Shown here: in pieces, positions 17,080-26,127 of the stretch
How positions within the stretch are numbered: position 1 is the first letter of the stretch
Layout of the letters: every line of letters starts with the position of its first letter
Assembly: GCA_013177805.1 (NCBI GenBank)
Contig: JABLXU010000046.1
Coordinates: forward strand, 1 to 44,029
Direction: 5' to 3'
DNA: 44,029 nt
Origin: Candidatus Omnitrophota bacterium
GTDB lineage: Bacteria > Hinthialibacterota > Hinthialibacteria > Hinthialibacterales > Hinthialibacteraceae
The notes under the pieces: model-generated
The model's database searches: none
Told to the model about the DNA's origin: nothing
The model's input: only the letters and a program-made list of their open reading frames with translations
Made by a program: the position numbers and the translations under genes

Positions 17080-17784
17080 TCAATCCGCCGTTGTTTCAAT
17101 GATTTTTATTCCGTGACGGCCCTCGAATACAATGCTCAGGTTTTGTTTCGCCGCGAGATCCAGGAGAGCGGCCCGCGCGGCGGCCACCCGGCGGTACACT
17201 GTTGAGGAAGACTCTTGGAGGAGAGAAGCGATTTCCGAGCGGGAATGCTGCTGAATGTAGAACATCTCGATGTAGCGGCGATGTTCTCCGGGAAGTTCAG
17301 CGAGCAATGCTTTCAGAATGGAAAGCCGCCGCATTTCGCTGCCATCGGATGACTCGTTCCACGTTTCGGCGGCGTACCAGAAGACCTGCATCAGTTCGCG
17401 GAAGCGGATTTTCCGTTTCAGCCAATTGATGCTGCGGTTTTTTGCGGATTGAAAAAGATAGCGCTCAAAGGCCGCGGCTTCCTGGATCTGGCCGATTTTT
17501 TGGAACACGTTCATAAATACTTCTTGTGCGACATCCTCCACGTCCGATTCATCAACATACCGCCGGATAAAACCCACCACCCGGTAATAATACCGATCGA
17601 ATATCGCCTCCAAGGCCAACGAATCCCCCTCCCGAACCCTCAACATTAAGAGTTCCATATCCCTTGAGGGGATATCCGCCTCCGCTGGTGCAACACCCCA
17701 CCCTGAGCCGTTCACGCAGGAAACAGGTTCTTTCGCGGTGGCAATCATCCTTACGCCTTTACCTTGTTCTGTCATCGTAGACAC
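17080..17784 (-). CDS. ECF-type RNA polymerase sigma-70 factor
   Basis: The protein has 234 residues from a GTG (an in-frame ATG lies three codons later). Region 2 is at about 46-115 (LMLRVREGDSLALEAIFDRY and YVDESDVEDVAQEVFMNVFQ, the core-binding and -10 recognition helices). Region 4 is at about 165-225 (LPGEHRRYIEMFYIQQHSRSEIA, then the helix-turn-helix ESSSTVYRRVAAARAAL). A variable, hydrophilic N-terminal extension of about 40 residues precedes region 2. The FecR gene begins 7 nt after its stop codon and the propeller gene follows, so the three are one operon. It is divergent from the pseudopilin gene. It probably directs a cell-envelope regulon under FecR control. Target promoters cannot be seen here. 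Confidence 0.92.
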   Translation of the reverse strand: MSTMTEQGKGVRMIATAKEPVSCVNGSGWGVAPAEADIPSRDMELLMLRVREGDSLALEAIFDRYYYRVVGFIRRYVDESDVEDVAQEVFMNVFQKIGQIQEAAAFERYLFQSAKNRSINWLKRKIRFRELMQVFWYAAETWNESSDGSEMRRLSILKALLAELPGEHRRYIEMFYIQQHSRSEIASLLQESSSTVYRRVAAARAALLDLAAKQNLSIVFEGRHGIKIIETTAD

Positions 17785-17884
17785 ATAGTATGCCTAAAAA
17801 GCTTCAAAAATTAAGCTTGCCTTAAATTCCTTTACTTGATATAGTAATGTTGAAGTTCTTCTGATTTGGTATGGCAGGTTCAAA

Positions 17885-18565
17885 ATGGGGATACGGACTC
17901 GGATTGATTTTCCCGGCCGGTGCACTGCGACGGAGGGTTTCACCTTGGTGGAACTGCTGACCGTTATGGCCGTGATCGGCATTCTGACGGGGATCGCGGT
18001 CCCCCGTTTCAGTGAAATGAAAATCCGGGCCACCATCACGGCCTCCAAACAAAATCTGGCGGGTCTGGCCAACGCGGCACAACTTTTCCGCATCGACCGG
18101 GGTTTTTATCCCAGCAGCGTGGCTTATGATTCGCGGCGGGATCTTTTTCCCATCACTCCACACTATATTTCTTCCATTGATATTCCCGATCCATTCCAGC
18201 GAAAACCGGCCACCGATCAACTGGAAACCGAGTTCGACAGTGAGGTTTCGTTGCGGGAGGGCGGAGATCAACCGGCCGGTTTTGTCTATGTCCATTACCG
18301 GGATTTCATCGGTGTGGATATTCCCCGAATCGATGGCATCGGAATTTACAGCATCGGACCGGACCGCGTGGATTCCTGGTTGAGCCTGTATCCCCTGCCG
18401 GAAGAATCGCAAAACATCATCCGCCGGCGTTTGTACGCTTACTACGGCGAAAGCGCCCTCAATGCCGTCGTGGTATATAGTCCGACCAATGGAACCTTCA
18501 CCCGGGGGGATTACGGCGTGTTTCGTGGGGATTTCAACGGCTTCGTACCCGCCGATTTTCAATAA
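17885..18565 (+). CDS. Type IV pilin-like / type II secretion pseudopilin
   Basis: The 226-residue protein has a class III signal sequence: prepilin peptidase would cut between Gly18 and Phe19 in EG/FTLVELLTVMAVIGILTGIA, with Glu23 at the conserved +5 position and methylation of Phe19 expected. The hydrophobic helix (19-40) is followed by the amphipathic SEMKIRATITASKQNLAGLA segment and a globular C-terminal domain. This layout is typical of the GspG/PulG-like single-gene pseudopilins that are numerous in Planctomycetes and related phyla. No assembly ATPase or prepilin peptidase is nearby, so it must use machinery encoded elsewhere. It is divergent from the ECF sigma gene with a 100-bp gap. 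The ribosome site is weak. Confidence 0.85.
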   Translation: MGIRTRIDFPGRCTATEGFTLVELLTVMAVIGILTGIAVPRFSEMKIRATITASKQNLAGLANAAQLFRIDRGFYPSSVAYDSRRDLFPITPHYISSIDIPDPFQRKPATDQLETEFDSEVSLREGGDQPAGFVYVHYRDFIGVDIPRIDGIGIYSIGPDRVDSWLSLYPLPEESQNIIRRRLYAYYGESALNAVVVYSPTNGTFTRGDYGVFRGDFNGFVPADFQ

Positions 18566-18588
18566 CCGCGAATTCCTTTTGATCTGGA

Positions 18589-20268
18589 TTAATAGCCCGC
18601 CGCGAGGCCTTCGCCGCGCCCATCCGCATATCCTGCCAACAAGCCATCTTCCATGGTTTGAATCCCGGCGGCGCATCCGATGGAATTCACTTGCTGCAGC
18701 GTATAACCCCGTCCGGATAGGTGGAGCAGGGTGTCCGGTGAAAGGGCAAACCGCTCGAATTGAATCCGGTCAGGCAGCCATTGATGGTGAAACCGGCGGG
18801 CGTCGATGGCTTCCCGGATGTTCATGCCCCATTCGGCCATGTTCAAGAAGATCTGGAGATTGGTGGTGATGATCGTGGGTCCGCCCGGTGTTCCCACGGT
18901 AAAGGCGAACTTCCCGTTGCGCAGCACAATCAGCGGGGTCATGCTGGAGAGCATACGCTTACCGGGGGCGATGGCGTTGGCCTCGTATTGGATCAATCCG
19001 AAGAGGTTGCTCGAGCCCGGCTTGGCGCTGAAATCGTCCATCTCGTTGTTGAGGAGAAAGCCCGTTCCCGCCACCACGCCGCCCATGCCATACGATCCGT
19101 TCAGCGTATAGGTGACGGCCACCACGTTGTGTTCCCGGTCCACTACGCAAAAATGGGTGGTTTCGTGGGATTCGGGATTTCCATGGGACACGCCTTCGCT
19201 TTTCCCGGCGTACCAGCCGGGAATCAACCGGCGGCGTTCCTCCAGGTAGGCATCGGAGACCAATCGGTCCACGGGGACCTCCACGAAATCGGAATCCCCC
19301 AGGAAGTAGTTGCGGTCGGCGAATGCCAGGCGCTCAGCCTCGACCAGCGAGTGGATGTATTCCGCCGAATGGTAGCCCATCTTCTGTAAGGGAAGCGGCT
19401 CGAGCAGGTTGAGCATCTGCGCCAGGGCGATGCCGCCGGAACTGGGCAATCCCGGGGCGATGAGTGAATAATTCTTGTAGGCAATAATAACCGGGGGGCG
19501 GAATTTCGATTTGTAGGCAGCCAAATCTTCGCGGGTGATAAGGCCACCGTTTTGTTCCATGAAACGCGTCAGTTTTTCGGCGATTTCGCCTTGGTAAAAC
19601 GCGTCAGGACCGGATTGGCTGAGTTGGCTTAACGTCCAAGCGAGATCGGGCTGCTTGAGAACTGAACCATAAGCCGGCGTTTTGCCGTTCGGGTAGAAGA
19701 CGGCCGCCGTGGAAGCGAAGCGTGTGAGATATTTATGATTGGCCTGGAGAGAGCGGTGCAACGAATAGGAGACTGGAAATCCCTCCCGGGCCAGCCGGAT
19801 GGCAGGCGCCAGGATGTCCTCACGGTTTTTGGTCCCGTATTTCTGGAAGATCTGGAAAAGACCATGCACGGTACCAGACACCCCCGCCGCGAGAAGGCTT
19901 GTAGTGCTCTGGCCTACAACGAGGTTTCCCTTCTCATCCAAAAACATATCCCGCTTGGCTGCTTGGGGGGCCGTTTCCCGGAAATCGAGAAAGAGAGGAT
20001 CACCGTCTTTCGTCCAGGCGGTCATAAAGCCACCGCCGCCCAGGTTCCCCGCGGTGGGATAGGTGACTGCCAGGGCAAAACCGATGACCGCCGCCGCGTC
20101 GAACGCGTTGCCACCCTGTTGCAGCATCTCCACACCCGCCTGCACCGCGAGCGGCTCGGGCCCCGCCGCCATGCCGTTCCGCGCGAATACCGGCTCGAAG
20201 CCATAGGCGGCGGACTGCATTCCGATGAATAGAAACGCAATTGAGATACAGCCCCAAACACTCATCAT
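18589..20268 (-). CDS. ggt: Gamma-glutamyltransferase / glutathione hydrolase
   Basis: The protein has 559 residues from MMSVWG, chosen because a signal peptide (CISIAFLFIGMQSAAYG) begins there and an AGAGG site lies upstream. An earlier ATG at 20343 overlaps the preceding stop (ATGA) and would add 25 residues. The Ntn-hydrolase precursor should self-cleave before Thr370 in ESHE/TTHFCVVD, the new N-terminal nucleophile of the small subunit. Other family motifs are present: GNLGGGGFM, FRETAP, PSSGG, LNNEMDDF and SSMTPLIV with TPGGP. It transfers or hydrolyses gamma-glutamyl groups (glutathione, poly-gamma-glutamate or related amides) in the periplasm. It is co-transcribed with the ceramidase-fold gene. 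Confidence 0.95.
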   Translation of the reverse strand: MMSVWGCISIAFLFIGMQSAAYGFEPVFARNGMAAGPEPLAVQAGVEMLQQGGNAFDAAAVIGFALAVTYPTAGNLGGGGFMTAWTKDGDPLFLDFRETAPQAAKRDMFLDEKGNLVVGQSTTSLLAAGVSGTVHGLFQIFQKYGTKNREDILAPAIRLAREGFPVSYSLHRSLQANHKYLTRFASTAAVFYPNGKTPAYGSVLKQPDLAWTLSQLSQSGPDAFYQGEIAEKLTRFMEQNGGLITREDLAAYKSKFRPPVIIAYKNYSLIAPGLPSSGGIALAQMLNLLEPLPLQKMGYHSAEYIHSLVEAERLAFADRNYFLGDSDFVEVPVDRLVSDAYLEERRRLIPGWYAGKSEGVSHGNPESHETTHFCVVDREHNVVAVTYTLNGSYGMGGVVAGTGFLLNNEMDDFSAKPGSSNLFGLIQYEANAIAPGKRMLSSMTPLIVLRNGKFAFTVGTPGGPTIITTNLQIFLNMAEWGMNIREAIDARRFHHQWLPDRIQFERFALSPDTLLHLSGRGYTLQQVNSIGCAAGIQTMEDGLLAGYADGRGEGLAAGY

Positions 20269-20339
20269 CCCTATGCCTCTGAAATAGATTTTCGTGTGGC
20301 CAGTTGTTTTATCCAGATAGCCGGTTTCCATGAACAAAT

Positions 20340-21707
20340 TCATGGGCTTTTCATCGAGTCCGTCAACCGGTGGACTTCGTTCACGATTCGATCCTCGATT
20401 TCCGGCCGCCAGGAACTGGGGAAACCATATTCCACCATGGCGCTGGTTCCTTCATATCCGCCTTCCCGCAGAATCCGCAAGGAAGGTATATAGGCCATGA
20501 CGTCGTTGGAATACCCCATGACCCATGTCCGGCCGCGTCCGAATTCGTATTTCAAGCGCAGGGCGTAATCGACCACCACTTCACCGCCCAGGGCGATGAC
20601 AAGAATCTCATTTCCCACCCGCCAGACTTGCACCGGATAGGGATACGTCTCCGGCAGTGAACCTTTCCGGCGATACTCCTCCAAAATCAATCGCAGGCAC
20701 CTTTGTATCATCGGACTGACGGTCTGCAATAATTGCGCCTGCAATTCATTTACGGTGGGAGCCGGCTCCAACGGTAAATCGATCAGGGAGAAGGCGGCTT
20801 GCAGCGGCCCTTCCACCGGTTTCATCCTGCCGGACATGGATTGGATTACTGCTTGACCCAGTTCCTTGCCGTACTGGACCGCCAACTCCAATTTCCGGCG
20901 GGGGAGAGGATTGCAATCCGCCCCGCATCCGGCCCAAAACAGCGCGGTCGATCCCGGAATTTGCTTCTCCACGTAAAGTTGCGCGAAACCGGCATAATCC
21001 CCGCAGTACTGATCTATGTTCAAAGTGGTGTTATGGCAGGCGTACCCAAAAACCACGGCTTTCACTTGGCCGTTATTACCGGTCACCTTTAGAACCGGAA
21101 CATCATGATCGACCGGCCCGATGGGATTTTCTCCGTTGATAATCCCTTCCAATGTATATTGGCGGCGGTTTTTCGCGAAACCAGCTTGGCCCTGGCCGTA
21201 ATGGAACTGGGCGGGTTCCAGGCGGCTGAGCGCTTGGTGAACCACTTGAATGATTTTTTCCAGCAATTCCTCGGCATAGCGCCTGGATAAGTTCCATTGA
21301 TCCTCGGGTGCCATATGAATTCCTTGCAGTCTATCCGGCAGAACCGGCCCGCAATGCGTATGGGAGGAATTGAACAAAACGGCTGCCCGTGGCAACTGGG
21401 TTTCCGATTGAATCCGCCGGGCAGCTTGGTCCGTGAAATCCGCCCACAAATTGATCAAATCGGTGGTGATCAAGACCAGCCGGGCGCCCGCATCGTCTTC
21501 CAACGCGATCGCCTTGGCGTATAAATCGTGTATCTTCCCCTGTGAGGGATGATCGCGGTCGCCATACCCCGCCAGCCACATATCGCAATCCGGGGTAATC
21601 ACGATGGACGCCACTCCGGCTTTCATACCGGCCCAACCGGCCGGTGACCAGATCAACGCGGGCCCGATAAATCCCAATACCATCAAAAGCCAAGATCTGA
21701 ATATCAT
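20340..21707 (-). CDS. Neutral/alkaline ceramidase N-terminal-domain hydrolase, secreted
   Basis: The protein has 455 residues from an ATG with GGAGG 8 nt upstream; the longer frame to 21902 has no such site. The signal peptide is SWLLMVLGFIGPALIWSPAGWAG. It matches the neutral/alkaline non-lysosomal ceramidase N-terminal domain: GVASIVITP, a metal-site NSSHTHCGP, GYACHNTTL, GDYAGFAQ and the loop FWAGCGADCNPLPR. The C-terminal immunoglobulin-like domain of true ceramidases is absent, as in many environmental homologues with undefined amide or ester substrates. Its stop overlaps the longer ggt start. With ggt and the divergent penicillin acylase it forms a cluster of secreted amide-bond hydrolases. 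Confidence 0.85.
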   Translation of the reverse strand: MIFRSWLLMVLGFIGPALIWSPAGWAGMKAGVASIVITPDCDMWLAGYGDRDHPSQGKIHDLYAKAIALEDDAGARLVLITTDLINLWADFTDQAARRIQSETQLPRAAVLFNSSHTHCGPVLPDRLQGIHMAPEDQWNLSRRYAEELLEKIIQVVHQALSRLEPAQFHYGQGQAGFAKNRRQYTLEGIINGENPIGPVDHDVPVLKVTGNNGQVKAVVFGYACHNTTLNIDQYCGDYAGFAQLYVEKQIPGSTALFWAGCGADCNPLPRRKLELAVQYGKELGQAVIQSMSGRMKPVEGPLQAAFSLIDLPLEPAPTVNELQAQLLQTVSPMIQRCLRLILEEYRRKGSLPETYPYPVQVWRVGNEILVIALGGEVVVDYALRLKYEFGRGRTWVMGYSNDVMAYIPSLRILREGGYEGTSAMVEYGFPSSWRPEIEDRIVNEVHRLTDSMKSP

Positions 21708-22147
21708 CCGAAACACCTCCCATTTTTCTCGGAACTTTCTATCTGCGAGTATGAGATTTCGCAAACATCCAGCCATCTGCAGAATATATACCACCTTTTC
21801 CGGACTGATCTTACCCTGATTCCATCCACCGGGGCTGATTTTCCCCACCAATCCGGCTCCGGGAAGGCGAACTTTTGGGCACTCACATCGACCCTTGTCC
21901 ACAGGGAAAGGGGATTGTGGGGTGGTTCTCTTCTTGAGAGAGGGGATTGAGTAGTATACCTATCCTTGTTCGTATTACGAACAAATAATTCATGAGGTTC
22001 TGGATATGTGTACAATTTTGCTATTGTAGATCGGTTTTTTTCTTCTGCCCATCTCCCTCTCGTTTTGGAGCCTGCATTCCCTAATGATGAACAAATCAAT
22101 GTGATATCGTAATTCTTGACCCATAATTTTCGCAAAGGTGGATAGGA
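21708..22147. other. Divergent intergenic region of the amide-hydrolase locus
   Basis: The region holds the 19-bp palindrome at 21966-21984 and, at about 21890-21945, pyrimidine/purine segments resembling the dispersed hairpin family (CCCTTGTCCACAGGG; CTCTTCTTGAGAG). No gene is supported. Confidence 0.5.
21966..21984. promoter_or_regulatory. Perfect 19-bp palindromic operator candidate
   Basis: TTGTTCGTA-T-TACGAACAA is perfectly symmetric around one central base. It lies between divergently transcribed genes, 259 bp from the ceramidase-fold start and 164 bp from the acylase start. A dyad of this length and perfection strongly suggests a dimeric repressor or activator site. GTTCG/CGAAC arms are reminiscent of IclR- and GntR-type sites, but no regulator gene is adjacent. 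Confidence 0.6.
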
Positions 22148-24604
22148 ATGAAATACCAGGCGTGGCTGATCCTTCCTTTTGTGGCGCTGCTGGTGGGGTT
22201 ATCCGCTGAATCCGGATTCGCGGATCCCAAGGTGGAATATGGCAAAATCGAAATCCTGCGGGATCCGTGGGGAGTGCCGCATATTTTTTCCGAAACCGAC
22301 GCGGGTGCGATGTATGGGTTGGGATATGCCTGTGCGGAAGACCGGGCGTTTCAAATGTATTATGTCTTGCGCATTGTCCAAGGCCGGGTCTCAGAAATCC
22401 TGGGAGACCGTCCTCTCATACGCCGCGGCCAAACCACCGTCGATAGCGACAAGAAGTACCGTATCCAAGGATTTTACCGCGCGGCGCAACGCCTGGTTCC
22501 CAACCTTGATGAAGAAACGCGCGCGCTGCTGCATGCCTATAGCGAAGGCGTCAATGACTATACCCAAAATCACCGTAACAAACTCTTGTATCTTTTCAGC
22601 GAACTTGGACTCGAACCAGAGCCGTGGACACCCGCTGATTGCATCGCTTCCTGGTGGCGGCTGGGTAATTTCTTCGCGGGAGACGGCCTCAACGATGCGC
22701 TTCATTATCACCAATTGAAAGGGGACGCAGAGCTTTCCGCTCCAGCCATTGCCCGGCCTGGCCGGGAACCGGACCGTCGCGCCCAGAGAAGAGAGGCCTC
22801 CCGCGAAGCCACTGTCCGCCGTCCCGTGCGGGACTTTCCGCTCCCTTCCGATGACACGGCCGCTGTGGTCCAACGCGGTGATGTTCGTGAGGAATGGCTT
22901 AGTCAAGTTCAGAATTTCGCCCGCCAACATGGCATCATGGTTGATGGCAGCGGTTCTCCGGAAGGCCCCCAATTCAGCCATGCTTGGGTCGTGGGCCGGA
23001 ACAAGTCTACAACGCAATCCGCCGTACTGTGCAGTGATCCTCAAACCCCGGTGCGAAACCCTTCCTTGTTTTATGAATTTCATATCGCGGGTAAAACCTT
23101 CAACGCGCGGGGTATCGGTGTACCGGGCAGTCCAGTCATTCTGATCGGCTGGAATGAGCACGTGGCCTGGGGAGTGACGGCCCTCGGCGCGGATCAGGCG
23201 GATCTTTTTCTCCTGCAGACCGATCCGGACCGCCCCAATGAATACCGTTTCGATGGCGAGTGGCGGGAATTGAAAGTCTGGAAAGAAACCCTCCCTATAA
23301 AAGGCCAGGATTCCGTAACCTTGGAGTTGAATGAATCGCACTGGGGACCGGTCGTCACGCCTATTGCTGCCGGCCTGCGTCCTGGGGAGGAAGCCTCGCT
23401 CAAACGTGTTCCCCTGTGTGAGACCACCCGCGAAACCGTGCAGGGTTTTTGGGGTATGATCCGGGCCAAGAATGGTGAAGAATTCGCCCGGGCGCTGGAG
23501 GGATGGCGCTTCCCAAGTGCGAATCTGGTCTTTGGCGATCAGAGCGGAAGGATTGGTTTTTGGACTCTGGGTGCGATTCCTCTCCGTTCCCGCCAGGCTC
23601 TCGACGCGGGGAATGCCGCCCACGATGGCACGGAATCCAGGTATGATTGGCAAGGCTTTCTTCCTCATGACCTCATGCCTCATGTCATTGATCCCCAGCC
23701 GGGCGTTTTGTTCAGTGCCAATCACCGGCCGATTGCCTCGTTTTATCCGCTCCCGCTGGGACTCAGTACCGGTTCGCTGGGCGATACGGTCCGCTCCTGG
23801 CGCTTGCGGCAATTGCTGACATCCAAGGAATCATTGACTCCCGCGGATGTTTTGCGAGTGCATTACGATTCGGTCAACGCGGCCAAAAAAGGAATTCTGG
23901 CAGCAGGCTATCACTTGCGGGATGTCATGCGATCCCCGCTGCCCGGCAATGCGTTGAAGACGTTGGATTACTTGAGGAATTGGTACAAAGCGGGGGCGAA
24001 ATCTGAGCAGGCAATTCCTGGAACCGATCTGGCGGATTTTATCAATCTCATGTTCCGCGCCGGGAACACTGAGTTGGCTGTGGAATACGGGGGAGGTGAG
24101 TCGGGATTGTGCCGCTTTCTCAAGTCGGTGGAGGCGCGCCTCCGCGAGAATCCCCAAGCGCCGCTATCCGAGTTGGAAAGCGAGTACATCGGCCGGGTTC
24201 TAGCCGCCGCCTGGGAAACCGCGGTGAACCGGTACGGTGATGATCCTGCCGAATGGCCAACCAAGGCACGCCGGCAACTGCGCGAGCGGAAAATCGGTTA
24301 CATGGAAAGTTTGGATGGCATCGGATCACTCGATCCGAAGTATGATCTGGCGTTTCCCGAACTCGCTTGCGTGGACGGAGGGACCATCCTCTCTCAGGCG
24401 GCTCAATCCTATACGCAATGGGTTCCCATGTACGATGCCGATGCCGCCCGTTCGTTGCTGCCCATTGGCAATTCCGAGCATCCGGATAGTCCGTTCCGGC
24501 TATGCACCTATGATCTCTGGGCGAAGGGGGAACTCCACCCCGCGCCCCTCACCCGCCCGGCGGTGGAAAAACACGCCGTGGAAACGCGAGTGTTGTCGAA
24601 ATGA
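22148..24604 (+). CDS. Penicillin-acylase-family (Ntn) amidohydrolase, secreted
   Basis: The 818-residue protein has a signal peptide (LILPFVALLVGLSAESGFA). The alpha-chain region (about 30-195) carries the family hallmarks ILRDPWGVPHIFSET and ALLHAYSEGVNDY. A spacer of about 80 residues is rich in Arg and should be excised. The beta chain begins at Ser277 (SHAWVVGRNKST), the expected N-terminal nucleophile, followed by DPQTPVRNPSLFYEFHIAG, GVPGSPVILIGWNEHVAWGV and a C-terminal DGGTILSQAAQSY. The residue before the cleaved bond is Phe276 rather than the usual Gly. Relatives cleave penicillins, acyl-homoserine lactones or N-acylated lipids; the substrate here is unknown. It is divergent from the ceramidase-fold/ggt pair. 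Confidence 0.9.
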   Translation: MKYQAWLILPFVALLVGLSAESGFADPKVEYGKIEILRDPWGVPHIFSETDAGAMYGLGYACAEDRAFQMYYVLRIVQGRVSEILGDRPLIRRGQTTVDSDKKYRIQGFYRAAQRLVPNLDEETRALLHAYSEGVNDYTQNHRNKLLYLFSELGLEPEPWTPADCIASWWRLGNFFAGDGLNDALHYHQLKGDAELSAPAIARPGREPDRRAQRREASREATVRRPVRDFPLPSDDTAAVVQRGDVREEWLSQVQNFARQHGIMVDGSGSPEGPQFSHAWVVGRNKSTTQSAVLCSDPQTPVRNPSLFYEFHIAGKTFNARGIGVPGSPVILIGWNEHVAWGVTALGADQADLFLLQTDPDRPNEYRFDGEWRELKVWKETLPIKGQDSVTLELNESHWGPVVTPIAAGLRPGEEASLKRVPLCETTRETVQGFWGMIRAKNGEEFARALEGWRFPSANLVFGDQSGRIGFWTLGAIPLRSRQALDAGNAAHDGTESRYDWQGFLPHDLMPHVIDPQPGVLFSANHRPIASFYPLPLGLSTGSLGDTVRSWRLRQLLTSKESLTPADVLRVHYDSVNAAKKGILAAGYHLRDVMRSPLPGNALKTLDYLRNWYKAGAKSEQAIPGTDLADFINLMFRAGNTELAVEYGGGESGLCRFLKSVEARLRENPQAPLSELESEYIGRVLAAAWETAVNRYGDDPAEWPTKARRQLRERKIGYMESLDGIGSLDPKYDLAFPELACVDGGTILSQAAQSYTQWVPMYDADAARSLLPIGNSEHPDSPFRLCTYDLWAKGELHPAPLTRPAVEKHAVETRVLSK

Positions 24605-24617
24605 TCGACGCGCAAGC

Positions 24618-25991
24618 TTACGCCGCGCTCCCGGATTTCCATGACTTTTCGATTTCCTCCAGCGTCCGGCCTTTGGTCTCCGGCACGGCGGTTAAAACGA
24701 AAACGAACGTAAACAAACTTACCAAACCGTACATCCAAAAAGTCAACACCGGGCCGATGGCGGGATTGTCATTGAGCGAGGGAAACGTCAAAGCCACAAT
24801 GTAGCACGAGGACCAAATGGTGAACGTGGCGATCGACATCGCCCGCCCGCGGATTTTGTTCGGGAAAATTTCCGAGCACAGAATCCAGGGAATCGGCCCC
24901 ATGGCGATCGCGAAGGCGCCTGTAAACGACACGACGCAAACCAGCAGAATCAGGCCGCCTTGCTGAATCTGAAACATCCAACCGATCAACGCCAACGCGA
25001 CGGTCTGCACGGCGGTGCCGGTCAACAGCAACGGTTTGCGGCCCGCTTTGTCCACGAAGGCGATCGCCACGAAGGTGAATATCAGGTTGATCAATCCCAC
25101 CCAGGCGGTCGAGGTGAACGCAGCGTCCTTTACCGCTCCAGCCGATTCAAATATTTTGGATGAATAATAGATGATGGCGTTGATCCCGCAAAACTGCGAA
25201 CAGGCCATCAGCACCACGGCGATGATCAGCGGTTTGCGGTAGGAGCGGGTGAACAATTCCGATAACCGCCCTTCTTCTTGCCGGAGCGTGTCGCGGATAG
25301 CCGCCAACTCAGTCTCGGCATGCCGCCCGCCGCCGATCCGCTTCAAAATATCGCGGGCTTCCCCCTCGCGCCCCTTTTGCGCCAGCCAGCGGGGGCTTTC
25401 GGGCACGAAAAAAAGCAATCCGAAAAAGACCACGGCGGGCAACACTTCCATGCCCATCATCCACCGCCAGCCCAGGGCGGTGTTCCAGGCGTCATCCCCC
25501 ATCCCCTGGATCAACTTGTTCACGAACAGCGTGACAAAAATGCCAGTGACGATGGCCAGCTGAAAGAGCGAACCCAGCCGCCCCCGCCACTTTTCGGGAG
25601 AAATTTCGGCGATATAGACTGGACAGATCATGGACGAAGCCCCGATCCCCAGGCCGCTGACGAACCGGGCCGCCAGAAACTGGCCGAAGGTGCGGGGAAT
25701 GGCCGAACCAATACCCGAAACGGCGTACAATATCGCGCTGAGAAAGAGCAACTTTTTCCGCCCGAACCGGTCGCTGAGGAATCCCGCGAACAGAGCCCCG
25801 GGAATGCATCCCAATATCGCGCTGGCCCCGGCGGAACCTTCCTGGAGGGGCGTCAAGCTCATGTGCGCCTTGAGGTACGTGTTGGCGCCGTTGATGACAG
25901 CCGTATCGTAACCGAACAGAAACCCTCCAATCGTAGTGACCGCAGTCGCGAAAAGGACATAACGAAGATGATACGAAGCAGGGGGATTCAT
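24618..25991 (-). CDS. MFS sugar porter (SP family, XylE/GLUT-like)
   Basis: The protein has 457 residues from MNPPASYH, with AAGG about 10 nt upstream; the frame extends to 26036 without a better site. Twelve membrane helices are visible. SP-family signatures occur in order: GGFLFGYDTAVINGA (TM1), SDRFGRKK (loop 2-3), RFVSGLGIGASSM, PVYIAEISPEKWRG, PESPRWL after TM6, a QFCGINAIIYYSSKIF segment in TM7 and PETKGRTLEEIE at the C terminus. It imports a monosaccharide, probably with protons (xylose, glucose or similar). It is convergent with the acylase gene, with 13 bp between stop codons. No catabolic partner is adjacent. Confidence 0.93.
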   Translation of the reverse strand: MNPPASYHLRYVLFATAVTTIGGFLFGYDTAVINGANTYLKAHMSLTPLQEGSAGASAILGCIPGALFAGFLSDRFGRKKLLFLSAILYAVSGIGSAIPRTFGQFLAARFVSGLGIGASSMICPVYIAEISPEKWRGRLGSLFQLAIVTGIFVTLFVNKLIQGMGDDAWNTALGWRWMMGMEVLPAVVFFGLLFFVPESPRWLAQKGREGEARDILKRIGGGRHAETELAAIRDTLRQEEGRLSELFTRSYRKPLIIAVVLMACSQFCGINAIIYYSSKIFESAGAVKDAAFTSTAWVGLINLIFTFVAIAFVDKAGRKPLLLTGTAVQTVALALIGWMFQIQQGGLILLVCVVSFTGAFAIAMGPIPWILCSEIFPNKIRGRAMSIATFTIWSSCYIVALTFPSLNDNPAIGPVLTFWMYGLVSLFTFVFVLTAVPETKGRTLEEIEKSWKSGSAA

Positions 25992-26127
25992 ATGGAAAAC
26001 CTTTCCAGATACCGGGAATAACAATCTCAGGCGCACAGCCTATCATAGATAAGGCTACTCTGCCCGCCCCGGATTAATCCATGCGGGCGGAAAAATTCTG
26101 GAACGGTTTGATAAATGGAAGCAAACC
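25992..26127. other. Upstream region of the sugar porter gene
   Basis: This short noncoding stretch precedes the DUF6714-like pseudogene remnant. No clear promoter or repeat could be assigned. Confidence 0.4.
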
